Of a stretch of 64,000 nucleotides of DNA, positions 62,563 through 64,000 are shown one piece after another. The translations under genes were made by a program, and so were the position numbers. The notes under the pieces are model-generated. The model made no database searches, was not told the origin of the DNA, and was given only the letters and a program-made list of their open reading frames with translations. Source of the DNA: Pseudomonadota bacterium (GTDB lineage: Bacteria > Myxococcota_A > Polyangia > Polyangiales > Polyangiaceae); contig JAEXCN010000053.1 in assembly GCA_023402175.1 (NCBI GenBank), forward strand, positions 74,738-138,737. The letters run 5' to 3'. The first letter of the stretch is position 1; the number at the start of each line of letters is the position of its first letter.

Positions 62563-62899
62563 GCACCATCGAGACAGTCAGAAGGACGCCTACGACGACG
62601 TGTGGCTGACCTGGATGTTCTACGTCAATCTCGCGACCGTCCACCGCGGTACTCCAGCAAGTCTACGGAGCTCGGAACTGAGTGTGACGTGTGGCGCAAC
62701 GATCTCAGCGCTGCGAGTAGACCGAGGCGGACCGGAGTCCGCCGATCTGTGACGACGCAACGGGCCGCAGAACAAGGATCGGCAGCCGTACGCGGCGGCG
62801 GCCGTAGCGTCGTTCGGTCGGTTCTTCCTCAAGGATGGTCCCCTGGATCCGCGCAACAAGAGCGGGACGGCGTAGCCGGAGATCTGCCTCCCCGTAACA
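62563..62899. other. 337-bp gap after hsdS with one startless coding-like frame
   Basis: No complete gene was found. The frame 62753-62875 on the plus strand, between TGA and TAG, encodes NKDRQPYAAAAVASFGRFFL and has coding composition but no start codon. It may be the 3' end of a decayed gene. Frames in the rest look non-coding. Confidence 0.45.
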
Positions 62900-63946
62900 A
62901 TGGGGTCAGACGTGACGAAGAATTCGAAGCCTGCGGGCGCCGCACCAAGCAAGTCAAAAGCAACGACGGTTGCGGCAGCGGGACCCTCCGGCGGTAGCAG
63001 CTCCTTCGGACCCAGCGACGTGGCAGAACACCTGATTCGTGCTGGTCTCGCCGAGCTCTCTGCGGCAGGAGCCCTGCTCACCGAGCAGGACTCTTCAGAG
63101 CGAAGCACCACAAGAGCCCTGAGCGAGGCTGCTCGAGGAATCGAGCTCGTAATCAAGGGCCTCGTTGCACAGGTTCACTGGTCGCAGGTCTTCGATGACC
63201 CCTCGACGGCGTCGCTTGCAGCGCTCGCAACTGGTGACTTCAAGTCAGCGTCGACCGAAGCCTGCCTTCAGCGCCTCGAGCGTCTCTGCGGCTTCACACC
63301 ACGCGACCGTCATAATCGTCTGACGTCGATGCGAAAAAAGCGGAATGTCTTCGAGCATTTCGGCCGCGTCGACAACATCCAGGCGCTCCGCGGTGCAATG
63401 GGAGCGGCGCTGCACGTCCTCGTCGACCTTCTCGCCGACGCTGAGGACGCGGGCTTGCTTCCGGCGGCGAGTTCGGGCGCGCCGACGACACTGGCGCAGG
63501 ACCTCTCGACATTCGACCGATTCACGCAGGCCAGAATGAATGATGTTCGGCCTCAGCTAAAGGGGACGGAAGCCTTCGAGTGCCCATCGTGTACTCAGAT
63601 CGCAGCAAGGATCGAAGATGGGTTGGACTGTCTCTTCTGTGGCACCCGTACGGTGCCAGAGGAGGCCGCGAACTACTACGTCGAGTCCGTGATGAAGATG
63701 TCGGCGTACGAGACCGTGAAAGACGGTGGTGAGTGGCCGGTGTACGAATGCTGCGACTGTAGCGAGGAAGCCCTCGTTCAACTGAACGTCGTTGAAGCCG
63801 GTCAACGCGGCTTCATCTGCTTCGGGTGTTCGGGGGAGTTCGATTGTGATGCCCTTCACAGGTGTGAGTACTGCAATCGCTTCATGCGCGCCCGAGAAGA
63901 GGTGATTTGTGCGGAGTGCTTTGCAGAACAGGTCGGGCGGGACTAG
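62900..63946 (+). CDS. HEPN-like protein with three zinc-ribbon-type Cys pairs
   Basis: The 348-residue protein begins with an Ala/Ser/Lys-rich linker. A helical domain of the HEPN type follows (SEAARGIELVIKGLVAQVHW, then RNVFEH, matching R-x4-H). The C-terminal third has paired Cys motifs CPSC/CLFC, CCDC/CFGC and CEYC/CAEC, forming up to three zinc ribbons. HEPN proteins are often RNases in defence systems. Its location just after the type I restriction-modification operon on the same strand suggests it could be cotranscribed, but a 337-bp gap separates them. Confidence 0.65.
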   Translation: MGSDVTKNSKPAGAAPSKSKATTVAAAGPSGGSSSFGPSDVAEHLIRAGLAELSAAGALLTEQDSSERSTTRALSEAARGIELVIKGLVAQVHWSQVFDDPSTASLAALATGDFKSASTEACLQRLERLCGFTPRDRHNRLTSMRKKRNVFEHFGRVDNIQALRGAMGAALHVLVDLLADAEDAGLLPAASSGAPTTLAQDLSTFDRFTQARMNDVRPQLKGTEAFECPSCTQIAARIEDGLDCLFCGTRTVPEEAANYYVESVMKMSAYETVKDGGEWPVYECCDCSEEALVQLNVVEAGQRGFICFGCSGEFDCDALHRCEYCNRFMRAREEVICAECFAEQVGRD

Positions 63947-64000
63947 CGGTTTGTACCCCATGCTCGCTCCGGGCGAAGATCGTCGTCGAGCCCGCGCCCG

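Larger units (their letters stand above)
40739..64000. mobile_element. Probable genomic island integrated at tRNA-Pro (right end outside window)
   Basis: A tyrosine recombinase gene beside the tRNA 3' end marks the likely left end. The 23 kb that follow differ in character from the region before. Genes are small and mostly unrecognised, several frames lack starts or are broken, and defence-type genes dominate (HEPN proteins, AlbA_2 protein, HipA-like kinase, type I restriction-modification). No repeat of the tRNA 3' end was seen up to 64000, so the other end is either further right or degraded. The element type (integrative island or decayed phage) cannot be fixed. Confidence 0.65.

Noticed and set aside
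40816..64000. Copy of the tRNA-Pro 3' end marking the right end of the island
   Set aside because: None was seen by eye within the window, so no right boundary is claimed.

Overview
The window is very GC-rich, with strong G/C preference at third codon positions. It is crowded with Ser/Thr kinases, hybrid histidine kinases, enhancer-binding proteins, PilZ/EAL proteins and large lipoproteins. This suggests a soil-type Myxococcota (Polyangia-like) chromosome; that is inference, since there is no rRNA in the window to confirm it. Two tRNA genes are present: Ala-CGC at 34412 and Pro-TGG at 40739.

Region 1 (1-40.7 kb) looks like host chromosome. It opens with a membrane Ser/Thr kinase, a fused chorismate mutase/prephenate dehydrogenase (tyrA), a PAP2 phosphatase and an exported protein with three DsbA-like domains. 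From 19461 down to 6282 every gene lies on the minus strand: a REC-EAL protein, an HTH-REC regulator, a ThDP-dependent acetolactate-synthase-like enzyme, a ketoacyl synthase III, a 1004-residue double histidine kinase, two more hybrid kinases and a lipoprotein zinc protease. The two enzymes sit inside this string of kinases, so it may make and sense a small molecule. Next come a PilZ protein, a FliA-type sigma factor with an NtrC-type regulator, a Fis-type enhancer-binding protein, another PilZ, and a lipoprotein fusing three DsbA domains to an FKBP isomerase. Housekeeping genes follow (aspartokinase, endonuclease V-like, DUF2330 protein, signal peptidase I, PaiB-like protein), with an isolated fliO-fliP-lipoprotein operon preceded by hairpin repeats.

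Region 2 (40.7 kb to the end) is probably a genomic island. A tyrosine recombinase lies just beside tRNA-Pro, followed by a small HTH protein and many unknown small genes. Several reading frames lack starts or are frameshifted. Defence-type genes include two HEPN/zinc-ribbon proteins, an AlbA_2 (Schlafen-type) ATPase-like protein, a HipA-like kinase overlapping a DUF3037 gene, a divergent Ser/Thr kinase, a metallophosphoesterase and a complete type I restriction-modification operon (hsdR-hsdM-hsdS). The far end of the island is not in the window.

All functional calls come from motifs read by eye. Where several starts are possible, the one with the best ribosome binding site or the start nearest the conserved domain was chosen.
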